A stretch of DNA of 64,000 bases, taken from contig JANBPT010000159.1 in NCBI GenBank assembly GCA_027575765.1, forward strand, positions 1 to 64,000, written 5' to 3'. Shown here one piece after another: positions 52,593 to 63,287 of the stretch. Under the pieces are notes generated by a model, which did no database searches, had not been told where the DNA came from, and saw nothing but the letters and a program-made list of their open reading frames with translations. The DNA is from Tieghemiomyces parasiticus (Eukaryota > Kickxellomycota > Dimargaritomycetes > Dimargaritales > Dimargaritaceae). The translations under genes and the position numbers were made by a program. The first letter of the stretch is position 1. Each line of letters starts with the position of its first letter.

Positions 52593-55217
52593 CCTAATAT
52601 GCATCGACTTGAGTACCGGAGCCCCCGATCCCAGTTGTCCATAATTGTGTGCACCAAACGTTTAGTCCAAAAGATTAATTACATGACTGCGCCTATAGCT
52701 CACTCAAATGATATCTAGAGCGGTACTATAGAGGCTGGACAGAAGAAAGGAGCCCGGCGAAGGAAAAGTGATTAACCATTGATTGAATGGGCGCAGTTGT
52801 CCAGTGAGACTACGTCTGGCCCTGCCGTTCGACCAGCGATTTACAAGGCCGCATATGCATTTAGTTACTATTTGGTTGTTGTGCGCTGATTGGCCTGCGG
52901 CTGAGGCTCGGATAATCCCCGGTGAGTGTTATCGTTCGCAGTACTCCGGACCATCTTGTCACTCCGCCGGTCTATGTCCCGACTGGAATAGCTTGAGAAG
53001 TAGGCCAGCTGTGAAGCAGATAGGCAAGGTGGCATGATGACGTGCAGGGTAATGGCGAATCCTACTGTAAGGCGTGGAGGTTTCAAACTCGTGTCGGATA
53101 TGGTAGTGACGGGCGGGTAGCGGAGGGCACAGTCTACGATGTATGAGCAACTAGCTAAGGAGTGGGTAGTTTTGCTTGCTAGCTAGTGTGGTAAGTGTAA
53201 AGTGTCCCCCCCGCCACCGCTGTTCAAACCAAACGTTCCGAGCGTGATTCTACTCTCGAGGAAGGTTTCGTTTTTGTATCATTTTGTACAACAAAATGAA
53301 CCGATGACTGTCACCAAGTACACGGTTGTCGATATAAAAACCGCTCACCCCTCATTGATTAAATAGTATCCTTCACCATTAACCTTACCGGGTAACAAAT
53401 CCCACGCGCAGCTACTCGTGACCTTCAATCGTTGTAAGCCTCTCCACCAGCCCCCCCGACCTATCTACACCTAAGCTATTCATGCACCATGTACCGGTGT
53501 GGCTGTGGCCTGCGGTCAATTACGGGCTATCTAGCAGCCATTGAACCGGACACGCAGTCTGTTGGCTGATCAGGCCAACAAAGGGACCATACCCTCTGTC
53601 GGTTCATAAACGTTTGAGACCTTGTCTCTCTATACCGTTACGCCACGTGCTCCTATGGCGCTGACCAAAAAAGAGTAGCTAATGTACGTAATATGATGTT
53701 TAATCCGGCCGAGGTTCCCAACGTGACCTGGACCGACTTGCCGGTTGGCGATAGATGTGGGGTGGACTGTACCATCCTCTGCGGCCACTGGAGGTACTGT
53801 CGGACCTTGGGACGTGGATCTGTCCCAGCCGGTTACATTTTGGAAGGATTGGTTAGGATATCAAGTAAGCCGATGAAGAATCTCCACCAAGCACCAGCAG
53901 CTGGAATATCGAGTTGGTTGACCAGGAACCTGAAGTGGCCACTGGCGGCTGGGGTATTGGAGAGAGTAAGAAGGAATGGGGCGTGGTGGTGTCCAAAGAA
54001 GCAAACCATATCGCAGCCAATGCGTCCGGCCAAGCGGCTACTGCCGCGTTGACCTACATGACATCTGTGGCGGAGAACCCCCCCCCCACACCATGCCGTC
54101 TCAGCCACACTATTGCCCAGTTAATCACCAATGCTGAACTGGGGTCCCAAGACTTATGTCAAATACCTCCCTCGCCATAAAATGCAGGTTTGGTCTCTAC
54201 AAAGAAGCGGCTGCTCGCTATGGTTGGGACGGCAGTTAAATGCGCGAAGCTGTGCCACAGTACCTCACCTCGCAACTACCCATGTGGCCCCAGCTCTCCG
54301 ATGGATCCTCGACCAACTGGACATACTTGAAGTTAGATATGCGTGGGTTAATTCACTGGCCGAAACGACAAGATCCTTCGCCACTATTTTCAGCTCGGGC
54401 CATAAGAACCGGCTCTCTACTGCCACGTAAAACCTTGGTATTGCGTAGGTAAGAGTCGGACCACAGCGCGTTCCGCCATTAAGCTCCTCCGTTCATACTT
54501 GGACGAAGAGCACAGAATCTACGCTAGCAATATAGATTCTCCCACTCTCGCAAAGTTCAACAGACCCTGGTTGATCGGATAGGAACATTGTTACCCGGGC
54601 CCGATATTTTCTTCTCGCATTAGTCCTCTCGCACAACTCTTCTATTACCCGTTACTCACCTTTAGGTATTAGCCTTCACCATCATAAGCTGAGAAGTAAA
54701 GGTAATTGACCTCGTAATATTTCTTTTTCGTTAAAGGCCACACCTTCCTTATTGCTACAATAGGCTTGTATTTTTTTACACCATCGTTCCCGCCTGAATC
54801 TCACCGTATCGACTCGTCCACATCACCCAAGGAAAAATACTGTGGATTGGTACTCAATAGCTTAGCTGGGTATCCCCTTTAGCGTGGATACTATTTTGTC
54901 CAGCCCGTATCACTGAACATGCCGGTCTCAGTCGAACCGACTAGGTCATACATGACATCTTCCCTTGTTGAAGACCACTTAGGTTGATAGGGGAATAAAA
55001 ATAGTCTAGTGGAGCCCTATGCCGTTGAATTTGACAGGTCCGGAGGGGGGGGCATAACCCCCTGGCTCGTAACGAACAACCGATTAACATGAAATATCAC
55101 CCGATTAAGTCCCAGTCACCGTGCCAATCCTTATCTATTGTATAATCTACTACACCGATTGGCGATCGACTGATACTTTAGAGGCTGAGGTGGAGAGGAG
55201 GAGGAGGAGTCAGTTTA

Positions 55218-55256
55218 TTTAATGTCGCGTAAAAAGCTGCGACCCCTCATGTGTGC
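55218..55256 (+). repeat. Direct repeat copy 1 flanking the subtilisin gene
   Basis: Contains GTCGCGTAAAAAGCTG preceded by TTTAAT and followed by CTCATGTGTG. It matches 59372-59410 over about 39 bases with a few mismatches. Confidence 0.65.
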
Positions 55257-56225
55257 TGAGGTGAAGGTTAAAGTGAATTCCGGCCTATTCCCAATAACTC
55301 AACCCCTTCGCTTTGGAGGCATCCCGCTATCAACAAATGGCCGACTGTAAACGTCCAGCGATGGAAAACTTCAAATCCAAAATGCACCCTCGTTTACCGT
55401 GGCAGTCCCAAGTCCGAGCCCTACTCTCCGGCGCCCTAGATTATAGCCTACCAGTTTACCATATATTTCCAGTATTTTACAGGGATAGGTGTATTGCACT
55501 CATATCTTTCCAGTATGGCCAATGGTCGCATGAAGGCGTACCGGCTCATTTTGACTAGGGAACACGAATTACCCAGTAGACCCTGGATTAAAAGAGTTCA
55601 TCGGCTCGCCGTATCCTAAATATATGGATATACATGATTGACCGTGATCTTACATGTATTACAGATTTAATGCGCCTTCTCCCCCTTTTAAGAACCTCAA
55701 TGATCACCCTCCACGTCCTTGTACCGTCTGGCTTGATAGCAGGCAGCCGGTACTTCACAGTCCTCCACCATATTTTTTTTCAAACAGGCGCATGTAAAAT
55801 TTATGTCCATCTTTTAGATGAACAGCCGGGTCATGGACAATGTCAGAGTGTGGTGCAAACCCCCGCCTAGTGGTCATTAATTGGCTCTACATAAGCGAGA
55901 ATATAATGCCTTGGCATAAAGCAGGAAAAGGGGGCACGAGTAACCAAAGTTTGGGATACTTGTTGGATATATAAGGGCGCCCACGGTGCCCTATTCGTTA
56001 TAGACAGCACACCTACGTCCACGAGTATTATGCATGTCGCCTTGCGCCCAAGCCAGCGCACGCCAACAATTGCATTCTAAACTCGCCATCTATACATCGG
56101 ATAGTGTACTACTTCATAGTGATACCACTCCCTTCATATTTAATATAGTTCTCTGAGGATATATCCCCGTCTCTCGCCAAACTCTCTTGCCCTAACTTCG
56201 CCCCCCAGTCCCCACAACCACCACC

Positions 56226-58991
56226 ATGTTAGCGTCACTGCGCCATCTACCCATCAGGCCGGCCCTGCTCCTGGCGTTTGGGGCCCTTTCCGTCTGGGCC
56301 ACCAACTATGCCGCCGAGCCGCTCGATTTAAAGGCAACTTCACTGGTCAACATGGATGATTCCTACATCGTCGGCTACACAGGTGAACCGGGGACTCCTG
56401 AGGGTGTCGCTGGTGTCCAGGCTTTCGCCGCCGAGATGGCCAAAGCGCAGATTCCCTACACGTACATCCGCAACTTCACCGTCTTGGTTAACGCAGCTGA
56501 AATCAAGATGGAACCTCGGTACCAGCCCATCGCTGCGTCACTGGGTATCATGGATACCATCCACCGTGTGCAGCACACCATTCCTCAAATTCTGGCCCAG
56601 ACCGCCGCCGGGACGGAAGGGAAGCCATTACCCTTTCTACAGCACAAGCACACCGGGGTTGACCAGATCCACGCCGAGGGAAAACTGACCGGTGAAGGCA
56701 TCAAGGTCGGTATCATTGACACCGGTCTTGACTACCGCCACCCAGCTTTCGGCAACTGCTTCAAGACCGAAGGCTGTCGTGTCGCATACGGCTACGATTA
56801 TGCAGGGGACAACTACAACGGAACCAACGCGCTTGAGCCCGACGACGATCCCCTTGATACTTGTAATGGCCACGGTACACATGTGGCGGGGATTCTGGCC
56901 GGCGACGACGGAGTGTTTCAAGGTGTGGCTCCTAAGGCCATCCTGGGCATCTACAGGGTGTTTGGTTGCGAAAGTTGGGCACCCACGGCGATCATCATCC
57001 AGGCGCTGGAACAGGCCTTCCTCGACGGCATGCAGGTAGTTAACCTGTCACTCGGTGCTGACGGTAGCTGGGGTACGTCAACTGTCTCCATCGCATTGGA
57101 ACGGCTGGCTAATAAAGGGGTCGTCGTTGTTTCCGCGGCGGGGAATGCCTACAGCAGTGGCCTGTGGCTCGCTGGGTCGATGGCTGTCCCTCCCAGCGTT
57201 ATTGCGGTGGCTGCCGCGGCACTCCCAGAGCGCTACACCCCAGTCATGAACGTGACCTATACGGCCTCGAATGGCACGACCACCACGGTTGTGATGGAGC
57301 GGTCTGCGGTCCAAAGCCCTTTCACATCCTACAACCTGACCAGTACTGCGCTCGTACATGGTGTCAACGCCACGGGTGGTGATCTGTTATGCGATCCCAC
57401 CGCCAACAGTTTCATTGGTAAAGTGGTGCTTGTTCAACGTGGTGGGTGTAGCTTCTCCATCAAGGCCGCCAACGCCCAGGCCGCGGGCGCGGTACATCTA
57501 ATCGTTTATGATAATTCGCCCGGCTTCCCGTTCCAGATGGACTACGCGGACCCTGTTTTCCCATCGTTCTTAGTTAGCCAGACGGACGGCCAGCGTTTGG
57601 TGTCCCTTCTGTCCGCTAGTACTACGGGCGAGGTCATGGTAACGGTCGGTACAGATCTGTATTCTACTGTCTACCCAGAATCCAGCGGACCGGCGGAATT
57701 CACCTCCTGGGGTCCGACTCCTCAGACCCTTCTCAAGCCCGATGTGATGGCCCCCGGCGATAACATTTACTCCACCATTCCGTTGAGCATGGGTGGATAC
57801 ACCCAATGGTCCGGAACGTCGATGGCATCGCCATATGTTGCTGGTGTTGCCGCTCTGCTTATACAAAGTGGAATGAACGTCTCGTCCGGTCAACTCGCGT
57901 CCGCCCTGGTTCATACCGCCACACCGACGACGGACGCGGCTACTGGTCAACCCTTCCCTCCCACCCTACAAGGTACTGGCCTGTTGAACGTCCAGAATGC
58001 TCTGGCGGCCACGCTGCACCCCAGCGTCCGTAGCCTCAGCTTCAAATATCTCGACGATTCGATCCCGGAATTCAAGAATCCCGGCTCCTTGAACTTCACC
58101 ATGACGGGCGCCAGCGGCTCGGCGATTGACTACCAGATAAACTACGTCCCGGCCCTGTCCTCGGCTGGCTTTGCTCCTAACGGCATGGTACTGCACCCCC
58201 CGGTCTCCGACGCCACTTTCCTGCCGATGGCCAACGTTGAGCCCGCCCAATTTACTGGTGGCGGGGGCTCGAACGCCAACTTTTGCATTTCCTTTTCCAG
58301 GCAGTCCTTGACGACCAAGTCCATGCTGCTGTACGGCGGGTACATCCGCATCAACGCCCCGGCGGGGTCTGGGGTGAACTACACCATCAGCGTCGCGGGA
58401 TTCAATTTTCCCAGCTCCCAACTCCCCGTTCTTTCCCCACCTGAGGAGGGTTTACCGTGCCTGGTTGATTCTACTTCAGCCCAGTGCGTCGGGGCGGGTA
58501 AGACTTTCACGATGCATAACATCAGCCACCCTGGCTTCGTTTTCCGTTTGCAAACCCCTGTGTACCGTATCTTGGTACGTATCGGCCAGGTGGGTGGGGA
58601 AATCGCGCCCGCTCCGGCTCCCTCCAACTCCACTACCGGTATATCCGCTAGCATCACTGGAACCATTTCGGCCCCCGCCAGTACAGTCACCAGCGCACCT
58701 ACTGATACCAGTGGTACTACTTTGGCGTCACCGGAGGACCTCGTAATCGCCGAGGACTCATTTGACTACATGCTGCCGAACACTGATATCGATGCTGACT
58801 ATTACTATTCGTACGTCTGGGATGGCAATATCCTGACTAGGGGGGCCGGGAATACCACCCAGATGGTTCCAATTTCCAACGGCAACTATGTATTCAAACT
58901 GATTTTTTACCGTATGTCTATGAGTGATACTCCTTTTACCTGGACCTCGCCTGCCTTTAATATCAAGTCTACCGTTACTGGAGGCCCTTAA
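56226..58991 (+). CDS. Secreted subtilisin-like serine protease with PA insert
   Basis: A 921-residue S8A endopeptidase, single exon, ATG in CCACCATGT. A signal peptide (PALLLAFGALSVWA) is followed by a prodomain of the inhibitor I9 type (DSYIVGYTG... to about 110). The catalytic domain carries the triad D165 (IIDTGLDYRHP), H216 (NGHGTHVAG) and S532 (SGTSMASPYVAG), with oxyanion-hole N307 (SAAGNAYSSG). A protease-associated (PA) domain is inserted between N307 and S532 (VVLVQRGGCSFSIKAANAQA at about 400-419). After the catalytic part a beta-rich, Fn3-like region follows, then a Ser/Thr-rich linker (about 798-838) and a final segment with NGNYVFKLIFYRM. This layout is that of fungal minor extracellular proteases (Vpr-like) used to digest external protein. 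All key residues are present, so it should be active. Confidence 0.94.
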   Translation: MLASLRHLPIRPALLLAFGALSVWATNYAAEPLDLKATSLVNMDDSYIVGYTGEPGTPEGVAGVQAFAAEMAKAQIPYTYIRNFTVLVNAAEIKMEPRYQPIAASLGIMDTIHRVQHTIPQILAQTAAGTEGKPLPFLQHKHTGVDQIHAEGKLTGEGIKVGIIDTGLDYRHPAFGNCFKTEGCRVAYGYDYAGDNYNGTNALEPDDDPLDTCNGHGTHVAGILAGDDGVFQGVAPKAILGIYRVFGCESWAPTAIIIQALEQAFLDGMQVVNLSLGADGSWGTSTVSIALERLANKGVVVVSAAGNAYSSGLWLAGSMAVPPSVIAVAAAALPERYTPVMNVTYTASNGTTTTVVMERSAVQSPFTSYNLTSTALVHGVNATGGDLLCDPTANSFIGKVVLVQRGGCSFSIKAANAQAAGAVHLIVYDNSPGFPFQMDYADPVFPSFLVSQTDGQRLVSLLSASTTGEVMVTVGTDLYSTVYPESSGPAEFTSWGPTPQTLLKPDVMAPGDNIYSTIPLSMGGYTQWSGTSMASPYVAGVAALLIQSGMNVSSGQLASALVHTATPTTDAATGQPFPPTLQGTGLLNVQNALAATLHPSVRSLSFKYLDDSIPEFKNPGSLNFTMTGASGSAIDYQINYVPALSSAGFAPNGMVLHPPVSDATFLPMANVEPAQFTGGGGSNANFCISFSRQSLTTKSMLLYGGYIRINAPAGSGVNYTISVAGFNFPSSQLPVLSPPEEGLPCLVDSTSAQCVGAGKTFTMHNISHPGFVFRLQTPVYRILVRIGQVGGEIAPAPAPSNSTTGISASITGTISAPASTVTSAPTDTSGTTLASPEDLVIAEDSFDYMLPNTDIDADYYYSYVWDGNILTRGAGNTTQMVPISNGNYVFKLIFYRMSMSDTPFTWTSPAFNIKSTVTGGP

Positions 58992-59371
58992 CGGCATCAA
59001 TGTATTATTATCATCTGGCAATCCGACCCTATCGCACCTTCTTAGTATTATCGATTCCCACTGCCCTGACGTCCCAAATCCTAGCCCCCTAACGCTGCTG
59101 ATTGTAAGTCGCTATTAAACCATGATAAAGGCTAGGGTTCTGACTTGGCCTTGTGGTCCTTAATTTGACAACCATATTTATGCAGACCATCATGGCCACT
59201 GGCTAATCGGCACTACAGGCCGTGCCGGTAATGGGCCACGAGATGCCTGAGGGATAGTGATGGGTACCATGAGAAGCGGGATGACTAGGTAGCCTTGTCT
59301 ATGCATTTCTCTCGAGAATTGATACCACTCGCCTTAGGATACCCAAGTGCTAAGGAGGAGAGGTCACTTAA

Positions 59372-59410
59372 TTTAACGTCGCGTAAAAAGCTGTGGCGCT
59401 CATGTGTGTG
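59372..59410 (+). repeat. Direct repeat copy 2 flanking the subtilisin gene
   Basis: TTTAAC then GTCGCGTAAAAAGCTG and CTCATGTGTG. Same order and orientation as at 55218-55256, on the other side of the protease gene. Confidence 0.65.
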
Positions 59411-59438
59411 GAGCAAGACCATCGCACATCCGGCTTTC

Positions 59439-59558
59439 GATGTACAGGACACTCTAGATTTTGCCGCACAATATGACACCATACCACTGGTAGGGAGGTT
59501 GCCTATGGCTAGAGTTAACAAGGCATTGGCCCTGGAAGGTGCCGGTGGACCCTGCTGA
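59439..59558 (+). pseudogene. C-terminal fragment resembling zinc-type alcohol dehydrogenase
   Basis: The frame reads DVQDTLDFAAQYDTIPLVGR, then LPMARVNKALALEGAGG before the stop. MDR-family alcohol dehydrogenases end with a block of the form x-LDFAA-x-P-x-lPM-x-vN-x-AL, followed by a G-x-RYR beta strand that is missing here. Upstream in the same frame there is no Rossmann fold or zinc ligand. It looks like a relic or a transposed fragment, not a gene. The resemblance is by eye. Confidence 0.42.
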
Positions 59559-60311
59559 TGTGTGCTACTCTACAGATAGCATGGATAACGTATGCACCCC
59601 CACAACGATGTAGAACGTGGCCATCGCTAGACGATACCAATGTAATTTTCCTTATTACATACCTTTGTAATCGGCTTCCGTCACCACTTGCTGCGCCCTT
59701 TTGATTCCCCGTCGATTTATTAAAATTATAACCCCTAGTGAGTCAGGTTGAATATTTCAGTCAATGAATGGCTGTCTGGCATTACCGTCAAACCCTAAAG
59801 TATCTTGACGGTGGCCCCTTCTCTCTTCCTTTCGCCGACCCTACGCGCGGAACCCCGAACCGGATGCGCCATGTCTCTTGTAAATTTAATATAAGAAACA
59901 CATAGCTAATCCTTCAGCCAGTATTGAAAGGGGGAGGGAAATTCCAAACCAAGGCGTACAATATTCCCGTTAGGCTGGCAAAACGGACAGAAGGGGAGGA
60001 GGGGAAGCTCCGTCTGCTTGGAGGTAGGGGCGTTTGCCACGCTGATTGCAGCCTGCCAAGGACTTAGTGAGGCGGGTTACAGAGGGATATGGTCTGGTGT
60101 ATACATGACAGAAAGCGAGTATGAGGCCGCCCACTACCTCGCATGTAACAGGTTCCACGGCTTGGGCCAAGTCATGGTGAGTAGGCGGCCCTAATAAAAG
60201 CAGAAAGGAGTTGGAAATTGTGCATTACGGCTACCGTTAGGGGAAAGAGTTTAGCTCTTTGACATGTGAGCCATATCAGCACGGCTAAGCCCATTAGTCC
60301 GGCCGGTGTCC

Positions 60312-63287
60312 TCACTGCCGCTTGCTCTCCCGGTACTTCTGTATACGTTCTCGCAGCTCATCATTGGGAATCACGTCCTCGATCTTCAAGGGGTGACGGT
60401 TAAAGGGGTCGGTACCGTCGCTGAGCAGATGGGATTTGATGGTACTGCGGTCGATGGTGACGCGAGAGGAGGGCAGGATAACCGGGTCGGTCATGGGGGT
60501 GAACATGACCGGGTCCAAAAACTCGTCAGGTATGTCCTCGATACCCTCGTCGACACGCTGATGCTCCTGGGCGGCGGCCTCGACGCGGTCCACGAACGCG
60601 TGCAACTTATCAAGGTCTGTAGGTGATTTGAGGCCGAAGCGATCAAGGATCCGCGCCGCCTTATCGAACCACGCTCGGCTGTAGCTCCGCTCATCGGCTG
60701 CTACCGCCCGCACAAACCCCGAGTCGTCAGCCAGGCAGAGGTACACGTCGATCAGGTGCGACAGTAGGACCCGGGGCTGGAACCGGTAGCGCTCCGGATC
60801 CCGCACTTTCAGCTCAGTGCACCGAGGCCCCACCATGGTCTGCAGGTTGTAGTTGAGCATGGCCGCAAGTCGGTCCACGATTTCCGGGGTTAGAAATGGC
60901 CAGGGCGCCTCTTGGGTCAAAAACCGGAGCAGCGCTACGGTCTCGTTGGCCAGCGCCATATAGGACCCGGCCTTCCGCTCTCCTTCTGCCAGCTGAGCGG
61001 CGCGCTCCTGGCGGTGGGTCTCGTCGCGGGCCGCCCAGGCCTCGGCATCGCCCATCTCGTTCTGGATGTTGCGGATCTCAGTCAGCGTACTCAGCGACTC
61101 GTCCAACAGGTAAGTGGTGTCGTTCATGAGCAGGTTGACGCAACGTATGGCCACGTCCGACTCACGGCAAAAGCGCTGGATCTGGGCCTTGTGGGAAGGA
61201 TGCTGCCGGATGAACTTGAGCACCTGGGCAATATGGTAGCGAATGTTGAACTTATCGTAGAACTGCGAGCTAGCCCCGGTACGCTCAACCTCCACGTAGA
61301 ACCGCAACAGGGCCGGTGCTAGGTGTTCGAGAGCCACGGGCGTCGCAGTCAGCGTGAGGGCTGCATCGGAGTAGCCGCGCTGCTGGTCTAGAGTCATATA
61401 GTAAAGCACCTCAACTAGCTTGGCCCGCAGATATGGATTCTGGAGGTAAGCAGCCTGGCGCAGGAACACCACGAGGAACGTCACCAGGGTCTCCAGGCCA
61501 GCGGCGGGTACGAGGGACGGGTCGTAGCGCAGGAGGGCCAGGTAGAACTCGGTGGCGTCCTCTACGAAGTACTCAGGCAGACAAGCCAGGCTTGTGGGAG
61601 GTTCTTCCGGGAGTGGAAATGTCAGGGGTGATGCTGGGTATGCTGTGGCGGGATCGGCGAGGCGCAGCAGCCAGGTCATGGCCAACGTGTAGAACTGGGC
61701 TCCGAGAGCCAGCACCGCCGGATTGAAGGCCTGGGCCTCGGTGGCGATTAGGACGGCGCGTAGCCGATCGTACTCGGCGCTGTGGCGCTGCAGAACACGC
61801 TCATTCATCATCGCGGCCGGGGTGCCCTGCCAGCCGGCGCGCTGAGAGCGGAGTTGATCCAAGTGCTCCCGGAGCCGCGGGATGTCGCGAGCCAGGCGCT
61901 CAATGGCGGCGAAGTTTGGGATGAGACTGAGGTGCAGCACAGCAAAGGTCAAGTAGAAGGCGTCAGAGATGAAGTTCGGGGGGGCCGCATCAGGGTGCTC
62001 GGTGCGCTGCCGCTCCAAAAAGGCGGCCGCATCGGGCTCGCTGGCACGCAGGCGGGTAGCTTCCCGCACATCCAAGAGATCGGTGAAGGCGAAGTAGTAC
62101 GGGTCAATCCGGTCAAGCTTGGTCAATCGTCCGGTCATAAAGGGTTCGCACAGGCGCAGGAGTACCACTGCCCAGTTGAGAAGGAACCCGTCCCCGGAGA
62201 CGGTGCGCGGATCCACCTGCATCTTGGCCCGGCCCTGGTTGACCCGTACCATGTGGGCCACATACTGAAGCACCTGAGCACGCGGGCCGGTCCCGGCCCT
62301 GATGAGTGTGTTGGTGATTTGGAACAGGGCCTCGAAAACGTAGTCCACCGTGCTACGGAGGGTGGTTACGGCCGCCTGCGTGCTAGCGCCGTCCTGGTGG
62401 CTGAGGTCGGCAAAGTAGGTGGTGATGACCTGCGGGACTTCTCGCGGGAACCCACTCAAATTGAAGAAGGGCCCCAGCAGCGTGGTGGCGGCCAACTGGG
62501 GCGCCTCCGGGGCTGGTCCCTCGGCGGGCTCCAGCCAGGATGGGGCGGCGGTCAGGGCCCGAGCCAAGGCCGGGTGGCCGGTGAGCTCGGCCAGGGCTCG
62601 CAAGTGGCTGCGGAAGTCGTCAAAGATGGTCACCTTAGCCAACTGCTTCCCCAATTCGGCCACGACAGCGTCCACCAGATCTTCTAGACCATCGCCATCA
62701 AAACGTCGGCTGATTTTCTCCCAGAAGGCGGTCGGGATGCCCGACGCAGAGGTAGGGTCTTCACGCAGCAGACGGTTGACCAGAGATTCGATGACCGGGA
62801 TCTCAGAGAACCCGCAGTCCACAAACATGTCGGGCATGGTAATGGTGATCCCGGCATACGAGACCAGCAGGTCCGCACACTTGTCCAGAGTGGCCAGCCG
62901 GGCCTGTAACGTCGCCGGCTCGAGAGTGGCCGCCCCACGCTGGGCCATATTCTGGGCAATTTCCTGACAGCGTTTCCAGCATTCCAGGAGATAATCGAAG
63001 GCGTTGAGGTGCAGGTCTGGGTAGACCGGGTCCTGGGGTCGGGACCGGTCCTTATTAGCCAGGAAGGTCAGGCGGGCCAATATGACCTCGTCGATCCGGT
63101 CCTCGGTAATGAGGAGCGGGGCTGGAACCGGCTGGGCAGCCCGCAATTCTTGGGCCAGGTCGGCCAGGTAGAGGCGGCCGGGGTGTTTGGGATTCCCCTC
63201 CTCCAAGGTGACATGGAGAATGCGCGACAGGGCCTGGTCTTGCCACTCGGCCGCCGACTTGCCGGCCGGTTTCGGGGAGTCGGCCAT
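60312..63287 (-). CDS. UFD2: Ubiquitin conjugation factor E4 (Ufd2), U-box protein
   Basis: A 991-residue E4/E3 ligase that extends ubiquitin chains on substrates handed over by Cdc48, in the ubiquitin-fusion-degradation and ER-associated degradation routes. Length is close to yeast Ufd2 (961). The N-terminal and core part is the long helical Ufd2P core (for example NAFDYLLECWKRCQEI, NIRYHIAQVLKFIRQHP, then VNLLMNDTTYLLDESLSTLT and LLSHLIDVYLCLAD). The C-terminal U-box at about 918-991 reads DEFLDPVMFTPMTDPVILP, SSRVTIDRSTIKSHLL and DPFNRHPLKIEDVIPNDEL, the family signature including the P-M-x-DPV core that binds the E2. ATG 63287 gives a start like other fungal Ufd2 proteins. Single exon. 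Cytosol and nucleus by family knowledge. Confidence 0.96.
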   Translation of the reverse strand: MADSPKPAGKSAAEWQDQALSRILHVTLEEGNPKHPGRLYLADLAQELRAAQPVPAPLLITEDRIDEVILARLTFLANKDRSRPQDPVYPDLHLNAFDYLLECWKRCQEIAQNMAQRGAATLEPATLQARLATLDKCADLLVSYAGITITMPDMFVDCGFSEIPVIESLVNRLLREDPTSASGIPTAFWEKISRRFDGDGLEDLVDAVVAELGKQLAKVTIFDDFRSHLRALAELTGHPALARALTAAPSWLEPAEGPAPEAPQLAATTLLGPFFNLSGFPREVPQVITTYFADLSHQDGASTQAAVTTLRSTVDYVFEALFQITNTLIRAGTGPRAQVLQYVAHMVRVNQGRAKMQVDPRTVSGDGFLLNWAVVLLRLCEPFMTGRLTKLDRIDPYYFAFTDLLDVREATRLRASEPDAAAFLERQRTEHPDAAPPNFISDAFYLTFAVLHLSLIPNFAAIERLARDIPRLREHLDQLRSQRAGWQGTPAAMMNERVLQRHSAEYDRLRAVLIATEAQAFNPAVLALGAQFYTLAMTWLLRLADPATAYPASPLTFPLPEEPPTSLACLPEYFVEDATEFYLALLRYDPSLVPAAGLETLVTFLVVFLRQAAYLQNPYLRAKLVEVLYYMTLDQQRGYSDAALTLTATPVALEHLAPALLRFYVEVERTGASSQFYDKFNIRYHIAQVLKFIRQHPSHKAQIQRFCRESDVAIRCVNLLMNDTTYLLDESLSTLTEIRNIQNEMGDAEAWAARDETHRQERAAQLAEGERKAGSYMALANETVALLRFLTQEAPWPFLTPEIVDRLAAMLNYNLQTMVGPRCTELKVRDPERYRFQPRVLLSHLIDVYLCLADDSGFVRAVAADERSYSRAWFDKAARILDRFGLKSPTDLDKLHAFVDRVEAAAQEHQRVDEGIEDIPDEFLDPVMFTPMTDPVILPSSRVTIDRSTIKSHLLSDGTDPFNRHPLKIEDVIPNDELRERIQKYRESKRQ

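Larger units (their letters stand above)
52559..56225. other. Gene-poor stretch of about 3.7 kb
   Basis: Open frames at 53693-54052, 53914-54180, 55313-55558 and 55634-55870 start with or contain ATG but have no recognisable domain; the first (LPVGDRCGVDCTILCGHWRY) is the most protein-like. A repeat copy lies at 55218-55256. The right end carries the protease promoter. Confidence 0.4.
58992..60311. other. Intergenic stretch with repeat and gene relic
   Basis: It contains the second copy of the direct repeat (59372-59410) and an alcohol dehydrogenase-like relic (59439-59558). Nothing else was recognised. Confidence 0.5.

Noticed and set aside
53693..54052. 119-codon frame with a Cys-rich start, considered as a fourth small-protein copy
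   Set aside because: It lacks the shared strand pattern and the phase-1 intron of the family.
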